Shown here piece by piece: positions 36,733 to 46,254 of a stretch of DNA of 64,000 nt (the first letter of the stretch is position 1; each line of letters opens with the position of its first letter). The translations under genes and the position numbers were made by a program. The notes below the pieces were generated by a model. The model saw only the letters and a list, made by a program, of their open reading frames with translations. It was not told where the DNA came from and did not search any database. The DNA comes from Pseudomonas paraversuta (GTDB taxonomy: Bacteria > Pseudomonadota > Gammaproteobacteria > Pseudomonadales > Pseudomonadaceae): assembly GCF_904063065.1 (NCBI RefSeq), contig NZ_CAJFCL010000003.1, positions 496,001 through 560,000 of the forward strand, given 5' to 3'.

Positions 36733-36984
36733 TTAGGGTTTTGCCGGCTTGCGGGTTGCCTTGGGCTTTTTCGCCACGGGCTCTTTCGCAGCCGGTCTGG
36801 CGGCCGCGCCAGGGTCTGGTTTGGCCCGGGCCTTGCGAGGTTCGGACTGGGACGGGGCGAGTGCTTCGGCCTGCGCCAGTTTGTGCGCCATCTCCCAATG
36901 CCGGGCTTCCTGGCCCTCGGGCTGGCCTTCGGATTCCCAGATCTGGTAAGCAAACTCACGGATGCGTTTTTCGTTGTTACTCAT
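36733..36984 (-). CDS. DUF2934 family small protein
   Basis: An 83-residue protein. The first 40 residues are the DUF2934 domain (KRIREFAYQIWESEGQPEGQ, then EARHWEMAHKLA), followed by a Lys/Ala/Pro-rich tail (AKKPKATRKPAKP) resembling histone-like tails. It starts 16 bp after treY in the same direction and is followed by a strong hairpin, so it is the last gene of the glgA-treZ-malQ-treY operon. DUF2934 proteins often accompany trehalose/glycogen genes, but no biochemical function is known to me. Confidence 0.85.
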   Translation of the reverse strand: MSNNEKRIREFAYQIWESEGQPEGQEARHWEMAHKLAQAEALAPSQSEPRKARAKPDPGAAARPAAKEPVAKKPKATRKPAKP

Positions 36985-37000
36985 CGCAAAGCTCCTGAAC

Positions 37001-39769
37001 TCAAGGGTTGATCATGAGATTGACGGGGAAGGTATCGAGAGCATCGCAGACCCGCAGCGTCTTACTTTTAGTGACTACCGGTGTTTCAAAAAGTCCCTTT
37101 AATTTGAGGTTTAATCCGTCAAACGGTAAATCGATGCAGGTATCTGCCCAAATGGACTTTGAACTAAAGACGGGCGCCTGTTTTTGCAGGTCGGCGGCGC
37201 TCAAGCGTGGCACCACGATCACCGCCAGTTGATCCTGCCAGCGACGGGCAAATGCGAGTACTTGGGTGGCCCGCGGACCGCTTACCGTCAGCGGGATATA
37301 GCTGCCGCGACTGAACAGCTGCGGGTGGCGCGCGCGCAGATGCAGGGTGCGGGCAATCAATGCCTGTTTGATCGCACCACTGCGCCACTGCTGCAGCAGC
37401 TGGTCTTCACTCAAAGGGCTGGCAAGCAGTTGCTGGCGCTGTTCGAAGTCCACGGGCCGGCGGTTGTCCGGGTCCACCAGGCTCAGGTCCCAGAGGTCGG
37501 TGCCCTGATAGATGTCGGGAACCCCGGGGGTGGTCAGTTTCAACAGACATTGCGCCAGCCCGTTGACGGCCCCGGCACTGGCGATGTCTTCACAGGCCTG
37601 AAACAGTTCGGTGCGTAAAGCGAGCCCGGCCGGTTGCAGCAGCAGTCGGGCAACAAAGGTTTTGACCCCTTGCTCATAGGCTTCGTCAGGGGCGTCCCAC
37701 TGGCTCTCGAGCTTGGCTTCGCGCAAGGCCTTGAGTTGCCACTGCCAGATTCTGTCGTGGTATTGCTGCAGGCCCGGAGCATCGTCAAGCCGCAGATCCA
37801 GCGGCCAGGTACTGAGGATGATTTGATACAGGATCAACTCATCGCCGGGCGTCGGGCCACTGGCATCTGCCCGCAGTGCCTGTGCCAGGGGTTGCCAGCG
37901 CTGCACGCACTGCACGTACCAGGCACTGCGCTCACTGAGTACGGCAAGGCGCGCGCGGCTGTCTTCGCCGCGCTTGTGATCATGGCTGGCGGTGGCCAGC
38001 AGGTTGTCCGGGAAGTGCTTTGAACGCTGCTCGCAGACGCGGTGAAAGTCTTCGCTCGGGGCACTGATACGTTCGGTACTGAAGCCGACATCGTTGCGCG
38101 ACAACAATCGTCCATAGCGATAGAGCGCCGTGTCTTCCACGGCTTTGGCGGCAGTGGGCGAGGTCAGTTGCTGAAAACGCACACAGGCATGCTTGAGGCG
38201 TTTGCGTGAAAGGCCTGCAGGCCAGTTGCGCCAGGCAGCGCCCCCCAGCCACTGTTGCAAATTGTCCAGCACGGGCCAGTCGGCTTCACCCAGCTGTTCC
38301 CGGGCGCCAGCCATTGCCTGTTCAAAGAAGACCTCATCGGCCGCGCTGCGGCCGTTCGCGCCGATATAGATGCGGTACACCGGAAAATGCATCACCAGCG
38401 CTTCCAGAGCCCGGCGTATGGCGCCCAGGGTCAGGTCGCGGCTCATGATGTCGTCGCGGGCAACGTCCAGCAATGCCTGGGCCACGCTTGAAAAATCACC
38501 GGCAAGGGAACCGTTGAGGATCTGTTGGCGTGCCAGCAAGGCTTCGGCGTGAAAGTCGGCTGGTCGCTGGCTAAGGCCGGACCATAACTGCGCCAGGGGT
38601 TGCTCACCCTCAGGTTGATGCTGAAGCAGTGACACCTGATCCATGAATTCATAGCCGGTGGTGCCGTCGACACACCAGTCGCCGGGCAGCAGCTCGTCCA
38701 TGGCGAGGATCTTTTCGACATAGATGGGTATATGCCGGCCCGGGCTCAGGCTATCTACCCGGCGGCGCAATTTGCGGCAATACCCGCGCGGGTTGGCCAG
38801 GCCGTCAATGTGATCGATGCGCAGCCCGTCCACCAGGCCCTGTTCAATCAGCTGGAATATTTTGCCGTGGGTGGCATCGAAGACCCTGGAGCGCTCAACG
38901 CGCAAACCCGCGAGTTCGTTGACATCAAAGAAGCGGCGCCAGTTGATGTCGTCGGCGGCAGTGCGCCAGCTGGCCAGTCGGTAGGCCTGACGCTCGAGCA
39001 ACTGGTGCAGGCGGGCAAAACCCTGGGCGTGGCGTGAATCGAACTGTGACAACAGCTGCTGTATGGCGTCATCAGCGCCGGGCGACTGGCTGAATACGGC
39101 CAGTTGCTGTTGCAGCGCCAGGGCCTGTTCCCGGGGGCTGTCACTGTCTTTAAGCGCCGAAAATTGCTCTGCCAGCACCTGCAAGGACTGCTGCGGGCTG
39201 TTGCCGAGGAGGGTGGCGTAGTGCAGCGGGCAAATGGGGAAATGATGGGTGCCATACTCTGCGTGAAAAGCGCCCGTGTCGGCATTGAAGCGCAAACGGA
39301 TACTGCCTTCTTGCAGGCTTGCACCGTAGTCATTGCCCAGAAATGGCAGCAACAGCTGACCCTTTAGCAAGGGGTCGGAGGAGTGCCACTGGATGTCAAA
39401 AAACTCGGCGTACGGGCTGGCCCGGCCCCAGGCCAGAAGGTTTTGCCACCAGGCATTGTCAGACCCGCCCACGGCCATGTGATTGGGCACGATATCGAGG
39501 ATCAGGCCCATGTCGTGGGCCCGCAGCTCGGCCACCAGACGCCGCAGCGCCGATTCGCCGCCCAGCGCCGGGCTGACGTGGGCCGGGTCCACCACATCGT
39601 AACCATGCATCGAGCCTGCGCGGGCGGTGAGCAAGGGCGAGGCATATAGATGGCTGATGCCCAGGCGCGCGAAGTAGGGCACCTGAAGTCGCGCATCATC
39701 CAGTGTGAAACCGGCATGCAATTGCACGCGCTGGGTCGCGCGCACGGGCAGTGGCGGCTGCCCGTTCAT
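37001..39769 (-). CDS. treY: Malto-oligosyltrehalose synthase TreY
   Basis: A 922-residue GH13_26 enzyme that turns the reducing-end maltose of a linear glucan into a trehalosyl unit. Family features: TQRVQLHAGFTLDDARLQVP, YFARLGISHLYASPLLTARA, GSMHGYDVVDPAHVSPALGG, DIVPNHMAVGGSDNAWWQNL, nucleophile region LRIDHIDGLANPRGYCRKL and acid/base YVEKILAMDELLPGDW. Its ATG overlaps the malQ stop (ATGA). It works with TreZ, which releases trehalose. Cytosolic. The C-terminus contains a poorly conserved segment (VVTKSKTLRVCDALDTFPVN). Confidence 0.96.
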   Translation of the reverse strand: MNGQPPLPVRATQRVQLHAGFTLDDARLQVPYFARLGISHLYASPLLTARAGSMHGYDVVDPAHVSPALGGESALRRLVAELRAHDMGLILDIVPNHMAVGGSDNAWWQNLLAWGRASPYAEFFDIQWHSSDPLLKGQLLLPFLGNDYGASLQEGSIRLRFNADTGAFHAEYGTHHFPICPLHYATLLGNSPQQSLQVLAEQFSALKDSDSPREQALALQQQLAVFSQSPGADDAIQQLLSQFDSRHAQGFARLHQLLERQAYRLASWRTAADDINWRRFFDVNELAGLRVERSRVFDATHGKIFQLIEQGLVDGLRIDHIDGLANPRGYCRKLRRRVDSLSPGRHIPIYVEKILAMDELLPGDWCVDGTTGYEFMDQVSLLQHQPEGEQPLAQLWSGLSQRPADFHAEALLARQQILNGSLAGDFSSVAQALLDVARDDIMSRDLTLGAIRRALEALVMHFPVYRIYIGANGRSAADEVFFEQAMAGAREQLGEADWPVLDNLQQWLGGAAWRNWPAGLSRKRLKHACVRFQQLTSPTAAKAVEDTALYRYGRLLSRNDVGFSTERISAPSEDFHRVCEQRSKHFPDNLLATASHDHKRGEDSRARLAVLSERSAWYVQCVQRWQPLAQALRADASGPTPGDELILYQIILSTWPLDLRLDDAPGLQQYHDRIWQWQLKALREAKLESQWDAPDEAYEQGVKTFVARLLLQPAGLALRTELFQACEDIASAGAVNGLAQCLLKLTTPGVPDIYQGTDLWDLSLVDPDNRRPVDFEQRQQLLASPLSEDQLLQQWRSGAIKQALIARTLHLRARHPQLFSRGSYIPLTVSGPRATQVLAFARRWQDQLAVIVVPRLSAADLQKQAPVFSSKSIWADTCIDLPFDGLNLKLKGLFETPVVTKSKTLRVCDALDTFPVNLMINP

Positions 39770-41847
39770 TGATCGCGCTCCTGGGCTTGCAGTCGTGCGC
39801 AGGCGAGCAGTTCCAGGCGTCGGGCAACGTCTGCTGAATCAAGCAGGGTGTCGCAGTCTGCGGGAAGGCGTCGGCACCAGTTGGGGTGGCTGCTGATGGT
39901 CCCGGGCAGATTGGCCTGTTCTTGCAGGCCCAGGGCATCTTCGATGGGCAGCAGCACCAGCGGCGCGCGGGTATGTCCAAGGAAGCGGGCGCTGGCGTCG
40001 AGCACCTGGTCGGCCCCGGTGGATTCGTCCAGAAAATTCTGCCGGTCCTGACTCAGCGCCCGGTGCAGGCCATTACGTTCATGCTGGCGGTTTTCCCGCC
40101 AGTGGGCCTCGGTTGCCTGATCCACCATGCCCAGCCGGGCATTCCAGTCGATGTCGCGCTCCAGCCACCAGCCATTGAGGGTTGGCAGATCATGGGTGCT
40201 GGTGGTGGCCAGTGCGTTATCCGGCCAGTCCAGAATGGGCCGGAAATGGGCCCCGTAATCCTGTTCAAACAACAGCACGCGCATGCCCAGAATCGAGCGC
40301 TCGCAGAGTTTTTCGCGCAAGCCGTCGGGCACTGTGCCCAGGTCTTCGCCCAGGACAATGGCTTGATGGCGTACGGATTCCAGCGCCAGCAAGCGCAGCA
40401 TGTCTTCGAGCGGGTAGTACAGGTAGGCCCCTTCATGGGCCGGGGCGCCCAGGGGGATGACCCACAGGCGTTGCAGGCCCATTACATGGTCGATACGCAA
40501 GCCGCCGGCGTGGGCGAAGTTGGCCCGCAGCATTTCGATAAAGGCGCGGAAGCCGTTGCGCTTGAGGCCATCGGGGGAAAATGCGGAGATGCCCCAGCCC
40601 TGGCCCTGACGATTGAGCAAGTCCGGTGGAGCACCGACGGTGAGGTGCGCCAGCAGTTCATCCTGACGGCACCAGGCCTGGCTGCCGCCGCCATCGGCGC
40701 CCACCGCGAGGTCGGCGATCAGGCCAACCGCCATGCCGCTGTCGCGGGCGGCCTTTTGCGCCTGAGCCAGGCACCGGGCAATCAGCCACTGGCAAAAGGC
40801 GTAATAGCCGATGTTGTGGGCTTGTTCTTCGGCAAATATCAGCAGTGCCGGGCTGTCGGGATCGCGCCACTGTTCGGGCCACTGCCGCCAGTCCAGGCTT
40901 TGCTGCTCGGCCACATGCTGCGCCTGCAGGGCTTCGAACCGGCAGTGGTTTTCCAGGGCTTCACCGCCTTCGTCGCGAAACTGCAGGAAGTCGTCCAGCA
41001 GCGGCTGTTCACCGAGCAGGAAGTCTTCGTAGAGCTGGCGCAGCAGGGTTTGTTTGGCCAGGGTTGCCGCTGGCCAGTCAATCAGCGGCAGTTGCTCCAG
41101 CCGGTGCAGTTCGGGGGCAAGACCGCAGGTCTCGATGGCCCGTTGCACCGGGACCTCACCCAGTACAGTGGCGGGGGCGGCGTACAGGCTGTTGAGAAAC
41201 AGCCGGCTGGAGGGCGAGTAGGGGCTGTAGCGATACGGGTCGCAGCTGAACATGGCGTGCATCGGGCTGATCGCCAGGGCATCGGCGCCACGCTCGCCGG
41301 CGGCCTGGGCAAAGTGCGCCAGGGCCCGGGTGTCGCCAAAACCGCCATCGCCCTGGCGTTTCAGGGCGTACAGTTGCGTGCTCAAACCCCAGGCCCGGGG
41401 TGTGGCACTGTTGACCGCGTCCGCCATGCTGTAGCACCGGGCCGGAGCTACGGCGAGGATGAAGTGCTGATCTTCGACCTGGGCCCGGTGATAACCCACC
41501 CCGATCATGCCGGGAAGCCAGGCGTCGGCGTCCAGTTGAATGTCCAGGGTGCCGCCGGTTTCCAGATGGATGACGCATTGGCTATGGGGGTTGAAATACC
41601 GCGCCAGGTTCAGGCTTTTACCCACGTCGGCAGTCAGCAGCGGCGGCAGGTGTTTGTTTTGCTGTTCCAGCTGCAGGTTAAGCAGGCTGGTTTCTATGGC
41701 TTCGGCCGTATCGGCAGGCAGACCGAGCCCGGCCAGTACCGCTCTCAGTGCGTGGGCCGGTACATGCTGGGGCGTCCCGTTGGCATCTACCCAGTCCACG
41801 GCCAGGCCGGCACGACTGGCCAGTATTTCAAGTTGCGCTTCACTCAT
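39766..41847 (-). CDS. malQ: 4-alpha-glucanotransferase (amylomaltase) MalQ
   Basis: A 693-residue GH77 enzyme that moves maltosyl or longer segments between linear glucans. Family blocks: RAWGLSTQLYALKRQGDGGF, GADALAISPMHAMFSCDPYR, nucleophile region GLRIDHVMGLQRLWVIP, acid/base VLGEDLGTVPDGLRE and STHDLPTLNGWW. The start at 41847 overlaps the treZ stop, and an upstream Met would add 13 unlikely residues. It recycles short oligosaccharides left by TreY/TreZ and GlgX. Bacterial MalQ of this longer type carries an N-terminal domain before the barrel. Confidence 0.95.
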   Translation of the reverse strand: MSEAQLEILASRAGLAVDWVDANGTPQHVPAHALRAVLAGLGLPADTAEAIETSLLNLQLEQQNKHLPPLLTADVGKSLNLARYFNPHSQCVIHLETGGTLDIQLDADAWLPGMIGVGYHRAQVEDQHFILAVAPARCYSMADAVNSATPRAWGLSTQLYALKRQGDGGFGDTRALAHFAQAAGERGADALAISPMHAMFSCDPYRYSPYSPSSRLFLNSLYAAPATVLGEVPVQRAIETCGLAPELHRLEQLPLIDWPAATLAKQTLLRQLYEDFLLGEQPLLDDFLQFRDEGGEALENHCRFEALQAQHVAEQQSLDWRQWPEQWRDPDSPALLIFAEEQAHNIGYYAFCQWLIARCLAQAQKAARDSGMAVGLIADLAVGADGGGSQAWCRQDELLAHLTVGAPPDLLNRQGQGWGISAFSPDGLKRNGFRAFIEMLRANFAHAGGLRIDHVMGLQRLWVIPLGAPAHEGAYLYYPLEDMLRLLALESVRHQAIVLGEDLGTVPDGLREKLCERSILGMRVLLFEQDYGAHFRPILDWPDNALATTSTHDLPTLNGWWLERDIDWNARLGMVDQATEAHWRENRQHERNGLHRALSQDRQNFLDESTGADQVLDASARFLGHTRAPLVLLPIEDALGLQEQANLPGTISSHPNWCRRLPADCDTLLDSADVARRLELLACARLQAQERDQ

Positions 41848-43651
41848 GGGCGCTCTCCGGTGGGGGCGATTGACGGGGGGCGGCAAGCAGGCTGACCAAC
41901 GCGCAATAGGGGGCCAGCAGATGCTGCTCGTGCAGTTGCGAGGCCACTTGGGGCTGGCTTTGAAACAAGATTTCGGTAGCAGGCGCCGGGGTGTGGGGCA
42001 CCGCGCGGGAACTCAGATTGAGGGTGATGTTCAGCACGCTGCCGTCGCCCATGCGCCAGTGAGCGGCCACGGCGCCTGCCGCCAGTACATGGGCCCCCAG
42101 GGATTGGGTTCCGGGCAGGCGCGCAATGATCGATTGATGGCGTATGCGCAGCAATTCTTGATAGAGCGCCAGCATGTTGTTGCGCTGCCCGTCATCGACC
42201 CCGGGCAATGACGGGCGGGCATGGCTAAAGGTCGATAACAGGTTGGGATCGGGAATTTCCGGCCCCTGGCTTATCGAGTTGAAGCTGCTGAAGTCGGCGA
42301 ATTCCTTGCGTCGGCCCTCGGTGACGGCCTGGGCCAGTTCGCCGGTGTAGTCGGTGAAAAACAGAAAGGGCTCGGGCGCTGCACTTTCTTCGCCCATGAA
42401 CAGCAACGGAATCATCGGCGATAACAGCAGCAAGGTGGTCGCGGCGCGCAAGGCCTGGGGCGGGCAAAGCTGATGCAGGCGATCACCCAGGGCGCGATTG
42501 CCGACCTGATCGTGATTTTGCAAGAACAGGACGAAGGCGGTGGGCGGCAAATGGCTGCTGGATTCACCCCGGGCATTGCCGTGGCGATCGTTCTGGCCTT
42601 GAAAGACAAAGCCCTGACTCAAGCAACGAGCCAGCTTTTGGGTGTTGTTTTCGACAAACTCGGAATAATAGGCGTCGGTTTCTGCCGTCAGCAGTACATG
42701 CAAGACGTTGTGCCCGTCGTCATTCCACTGTGCGTCGTAGTCTTTTTCCAGGAGAAAGGCCTGATTGGCCTCGTTTTCCAGGGTCAGCCACAGCTGTCGT
42801 TCCGGGCCTGCGCGCTGGCGTACATGCTGCGCCAGTTCATGCATAAACCCCGGGTGATTGATTGCATGCACTGCATCCAGGCGCAGCCCGTCGCAGCGAT
42901 ATTCAAGCAACCACATCAGCGCGTTGCCGATGAAAAAGTCACGTACCTCACGGCGTTCGTAATTGATGCCGGCCCCCCAGGGGGTGTGGGCCTGCTCGTT
43001 GAAAAACGGGTTGGCATAGGTGGGCAAGTAATTGCCTTGCGGCCCGAAATGGTTGTAGACAACGTCCACTATGACCATCAGGCCCAGGCCATGGGCCTGG
43101 TCAATCAACTGCTTGAGTGCCTGGGGTGAGCCGTAGGTGTCATGGGGCGCGTACAGCAGGGCGCCGTCATAGCCCCAATTGCGTTCGCCGCTGAACTGCG
43201 CCAAAGGCATCAGTTCGATGCCGGTGACGCCCATTTGTGCCAGGCGCGGCAACAGCTTGGCCACTTCGGCATAGCCACCGAGCACGCCGACATGCAGTTC
43301 ATAAATCACCGCTTCATGCCAGGGCCGGCCTTGCCAGTGGCGGTTGCGCCAGTGGTAATCATTGGGGTCGAGCACCACGCTGTAACCCTCGAGCCCGCCG
43401 TCCTGCGCCCGGGAGGCCGGGTCCGGCACCGTAAATTCGCCATTGATGCAGTAGCGATAACGGGTGCCCTTGGGGCAGGGGGCATCCAGCACAAACCAGC
43501 CCTGCGCCCGGGCCGGCATTGGCAGCGACCGGCCGTTATCCAGCTCAAGGCTGACCGAATGCGCATCCGGGGCCCAGAGGGTGAAGCGTGTGTGTTGCGC
43601 GTCCAGCAGGTGGGCGCCATGGGGCCAGGTTTGCAATGTCTGTGAAGGCAT
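41840..43651 (-). CDS. treZ: Malto-oligosyltrehalose trehalohydrolase TreZ
   Basis: A 603-residue GH13_10 enzyme that cuts trehalose from malto-oligosyltrehalose. It has an N-terminal beta domain (TRFTLWAPDAHSVSLELDN), YELHVGVLGGYAEVAKLL, NHFGPQGNYLPTYANPFF, nucleophile region RCDGLRLDAVHAINHP, Glu in LTLENEANQAFL and NHDQVGNRALGDRL. It is 14 bp after glgA and overlaps malQ. TreY and TreZ form the glucan-to-trehalose branch that opposes TreS/GlgE. Confidence 0.96.
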   Translation of the reverse strand: MPSQTLQTWPHGAHLLDAQHTRFTLWAPDAHSVSLELDNGRSLPMPARAQGWFVLDAPCPKGTRYRYCINGEFTVPDPASRAQDGGLEGYSVVLDPNDYHWRNRHWQGRPWHEAVIYELHVGVLGGYAEVAKLLPRLAQMGVTGIELMPLAQFSGERNWGYDGALLYAPHDTYGSPQALKQLIDQAHGLGLMVIVDVVYNHFGPQGNYLPTYANPFFNEQAHTPWGAGINYERREVRDFFIGNALMWLLEYRCDGLRLDAVHAINHPGFMHELAQHVRQRAGPERQLWLTLENEANQAFLLEKDYDAQWNDDGHNVLHVLLTAETDAYYSEFVENNTQKLARCLSQGFVFQGQNDRHGNARGESSSHLPPTAFVLFLQNHDQVGNRALGDRLHQLCPPQALRAATTLLLLSPMIPLLFMGEESAAPEPFLFFTDYTGELAQAVTEGRRKEFADFSSFNSISQGPEIPDPNLLSTFSHARPSLPGVDDGQRNNMLALYQELLRIRHQSIIARLPGTQSLGAHVLAAGAVAAHWRMGDGSVLNITLNLSSRAVPHTPAPATEILFQSQPQVASQLHEQHLLAPYCALVSLLAAPRQSPPPESAHE

Positions 43652-43665
43652 CGACTAAGGCCTCT

Positions 43666-45234
43666 TTAAAATTTGCCGGCGTTGCTCAGAGACGTGCTGA
43701 CCAATTGTTCATAGAGTTCGGCGTAGGGTTCCACGGCCTTGCACCAATTGAACGGCGCAGTCATGGCGCGGCATCGCATGGCATTGAGCAGGCCCGGGTA
43801 GGCAAACACCTTGAACGCCCGGCACAGGGCCTGCTGGTAGCTTTGGACAGTGGACTCATCGAACAAGAAACCGGTCACGCCATCGTCGATGGTGTCAGCC
43901 AGGCCGCCGGTATTGCGCGCCACGGGCAGCGAGCCGAAGCGTTGCGAGTACATCTGGCTCAAGCCACAAGGTTCATAGCGCGAGGGCATCAATAAGAAGT
44001 CGCTGCCGGCGAACATGCGGCGGGCGTCGGTTTCGTTGAATCCGATGCGCACGCCGACCTGTCCGGGAAAGCGCAGGGCCAGGTCGCGCATGGCCTGTTC
44101 TGCTTCGGGTTCGCCGCGCCCTATGATGCAAATCTGCCCGCCCGAGGCGACGATATACGCCGCCACGGCCTCGGTCAGGTCCAGCCCTTTCTGGTACACC
44201 AGACGCGACACCACGGCGAACAAGGGGCCTTTGGATGGTGTGAGGCCAAACAGGTTGCGCACGTGATCGGCGTTCAGGGCCTTGCCCTTCCAGTCGCCAA
44301 TGCTGAACGGCGCGACCAGATGCGGATCGGTAGATGCCTCCCAGCTTTCATCAATGCCGTTGGGGATTCCGCTGAGCAGGCCCTGTTGGGTTTTGCTGGC
44401 CAGGAAACCATCAAGCCCGCAACCAAAGCTGGGGGTGGTGATTTCGGCGGCATAGGTGGCACTGACGGTGGTGATATGGCTCGAATAGGCCATCCCGGCC
44501 TTGAGAAATGACAATTTGCCATAAAACTCCATACCGTCCTGTTGCAGGGCATGGTCCGGAATGGCCAGCTCGGGGCAGCAGGCCCGGCTGAATACACCCT
44601 GATAGGCCAGGTTGTGGATAGTGAACAGGGTGGGGGTGCGCTGTCCGCGCCAATGCATATACGCCGGTGTCAGCCCGGCCGGCCAGTCATGGGCATGCAC
44701 CAGATCGGGCTGCCAGTGAATTTGTGCCAGATTGGCCGCAATATCGGCCGCAGCCAGGCCCAGGCGGGCAAAGCGGATATGGTTGTCCGGCCAGTCACGG
44801 CCATTGTTGGCACCATATGGGCTGCCTTCGCGCTCATACAGTTCGGGGCAGATCAGTACATAGATGACCAGCCCGTCCTTGAGGTCCATGCGCCCGATCT
44901 TGCATGGGGGCAAGGCTGCGTGACCGCTGAGTTCGCCGATGATATGGATCGGATTGTCGCTGTTTAGCACCTGGCGGTAGCCCGGAATCAGGACCCGCAC
45001 ATCATGCAGGTGGCGCATGGCCCGGGGCAGTGCGGCGGATACATCTCCAAGGCCGCCGGTTTTAACCAGATCGGCCAGTTCCGATGTGACAAACAGCACC
45101 TTCTTTTTATTGGGGTTGGCATTTCCTGCCGGCAGTACTGCCTTCCCTGCAGGGCCTGAATCTGACAGTGAAATCAGATTGGAGGCCTGCGGGTCAAGCC
45201 GATCATCTTGTTGGGAAGCAGCAGCACTGATCAT
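43666..45234 (-). CDS. glgA: Glycogen synthase GlgA (GT5)
   Basis: A 522-residue glycosyltransferase family 5 protein. After an N-terminal extension of about 40 residues comes KKVLFVTSELADLVKTGG with the sugar-nucleotide loop KTGGLGDVSAALP, then HAHDWPAGLTPAYMHW, TLFTIHNLAYQGVFS, VSRLVYQKGLDL and the C-terminal MPSRYEPCGLSQMYSQRFG and ARNTGGLADTIDDG motifs. It should elongate linear alpha-1,4-glucan from a nucleotide-glucose donor. No glgC (ADP-glucose synthesis) is in the window. It is the first gene of the minus-strand operon and its start is preceded by GGGAGAGA. Confidence 0.94.
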   Translation of the reverse strand: MISAAASQQDDRLDPQASNLISLSDSGPAGKAVLPAGNANPNKKKVLFVTSELADLVKTGGLGDVSAALPRAMRHLHDVRVLIPGYRQVLNSDNPIHIIGELSGHAALPPCKIGRMDLKDGLVIYVLICPELYEREGSPYGANNGRDWPDNHIRFARLGLAAADIAANLAQIHWQPDLVHAHDWPAGLTPAYMHWRGQRTPTLFTIHNLAYQGVFSRACCPELAIPDHALQQDGMEFYGKLSFLKAGMAYSSHITTVSATYAAEITTPSFGCGLDGFLASKTQQGLLSGIPNGIDESWEASTDPHLVAPFSIGDWKGKALNADHVRNLFGLTPSKGPLFAVVSRLVYQKGLDLTEAVAAYIVASGGQICIIGRGEPEAEQAMRDLALRFPGQVGVRIGFNETDARRMFAGSDFLLMPSRYEPCGLSQMYSQRFGSLPVARNTGGLADTIDDGVTGFLFDESTVQSYQQALCRAFKVFAYPGLLNAMRCRAMTAPFNWCKAVEPYAELYEQLVSTSLSNAGKF

Positions 45235-45631
45235 GACTCTCTCCCTTTGTACTTATAGATTCACTTTGTCTGTCCGGCAGGGAAACAATCATTTCCTCAG
45301 GGGCGACATTCAACTCCAGATTGTTAAGCGGTTGACCACCGAAGCCATGGGCGCGCAGTCGGCTGACAGATCGCTGCAAGGAATGCACCACAAAGGGTGA
45401 CTTGCCTTTAACTTGACCTGTAGCCAATGCAGAAGGTTCGGTTTATTTAAGCGCGAAAATCAAGCGTCGCAATTGCGACAGCCTCAAGTGTAGGAGGGAT
45501 GCCGGGAGGCTGTGGGACAGGTGCCTGAAATAAGCGCCATAAGGTGGGGATTCGGCTGAGCGGTAAGTCCTGGCAGCCAGGCGGTCTTGTCCGCAAACGC
45601 ACCTGTTCGGTGCGTTTGCGCAGGCAGGGGG
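45235..45631. other. Intergenic region upstream of glgA
   Basis: These 397 bp hold the glgA control region and the 3' side of the DUF411 gene. A minus-strand frame at 45203-45427 stays open for 74 codons but starts with TTG and overlaps glgA in another frame, so I do not call it. A perfect hairpin (45592-45620) lies next to the DUF411 stop. I could not find a convincing sigma-70, AlgU or sigma-54 promoter. Confidence 0.5.
45592..45620 (-). terminator. Perfect 12-bp hairpin after the DUF411 gene
   Basis: CGCAAACGCACC, five bases, GGTGCGTTTGCG lies 11 bp after the stop codon of the DUF411 gene. No T-run follows on the minus strand, so termination may be weak or Rho-assisted, or the hairpin may protect the mRNA end. 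Confidence 0.6.
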
Positions 45632-46078
45632 TCAGTTGCCCGGATATTGCGCAATGACCTCATCACTGCCGTCGTTCCGCAGGCCTATCACCTGGTAGGC
45701 ATCCTTGCGGTCGCCCATTTCCATGCCCGGGGAACCCACCGGCATGCCCGGTACGGCAATACCCTTGAGGTCGTTGCGTTTGCTCAGGGCGACCACTTGA
45801 TCGGCCGGCACATGACCTTCCACGAACTTGCCGTTGATCATGCCGGTGTGGCAAGAAGCCAGTCGCGGCTCTACGCCAGCCTGCTGTTTAAAGCTGCTCA
45901 TGTCCGCTTCAACATGGTCATTGACCTTGAAACCATTGGCTTGCAGGTGGGAGATCCAGGTTTTGCAGCAGCCACAATTGGCATCGCGGTGAACATCGAT
46001 GGTCAGTTGCTCGGCAGCCTGTGCCATTGAGGTCAGCAACAGGGCCGAAAGGGCGACAAGACGCAATGGGGTTTTCAT
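45632..46078 (-). CDS. DUF411 periplasmic metal-binding protein
   Basis: A 148-residue secreted protein. A Sec signal peptide (residues 1-21, cut after AQA) precedes the DUF411 domain, which has the metal motif CGCC (Cys35, Cys37, Cys38) in HRDANCGCCKTWISHL, LASCHTGMINGKFVEGHVP and AVPGMPVGSPGMEMGDR, whose Met and His could hold copper. DUF411 proteins are often found with copper-resistance genes. The start at 46078 fits the signal peptide. No copper genes are adjacent here; the divergent neighbour is an AraC regulator. Confidence 0.9.
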   Translation of the reverse strand: MKTPLRLVALSALLLTSMAQAAEQLTIDVHRDANCGCCKTWISHLQANGFKVNDHVEADMSSFKQQAGVEPRLASCHTGMINGKFVEGHVPADQVVALSKRNDLKGIAVPGMPVGSPGMEMGDRKDAYQVIGLRNDGSDEVIAQYPGN

Positions 46079-46254
46079 CGGGTTTCTCTTAATCCAAAAA
46101 GTTTCAGCCTGAGTGCCGGGCACTGTCAGGCAGCTGATAACAAGATGACGATTTTGTCAGGTAGGGGCATTTTTGGTGCATTCAAGACCTCAGTCTGGTT
46201 GTCGAGCAGCAGCTTGGCTACCATGGCTCTTCACTTTTCTGACGTCTTCAGTTC

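Noticed and set aside
39886..41895. 669-codon open frame on the plus strand opposite malQ
   Set aside because: Antisense shadow of malQ with low-complexity Gly/Gln-rich translation and no recognisable family.
45203..45427. 74-codon minus-strand frame overlapping the glgA start
   Set aside because: TTG start, no ribosome-binding site, overlaps glgA in another frame; it may be leader RNA but coding is not supported.
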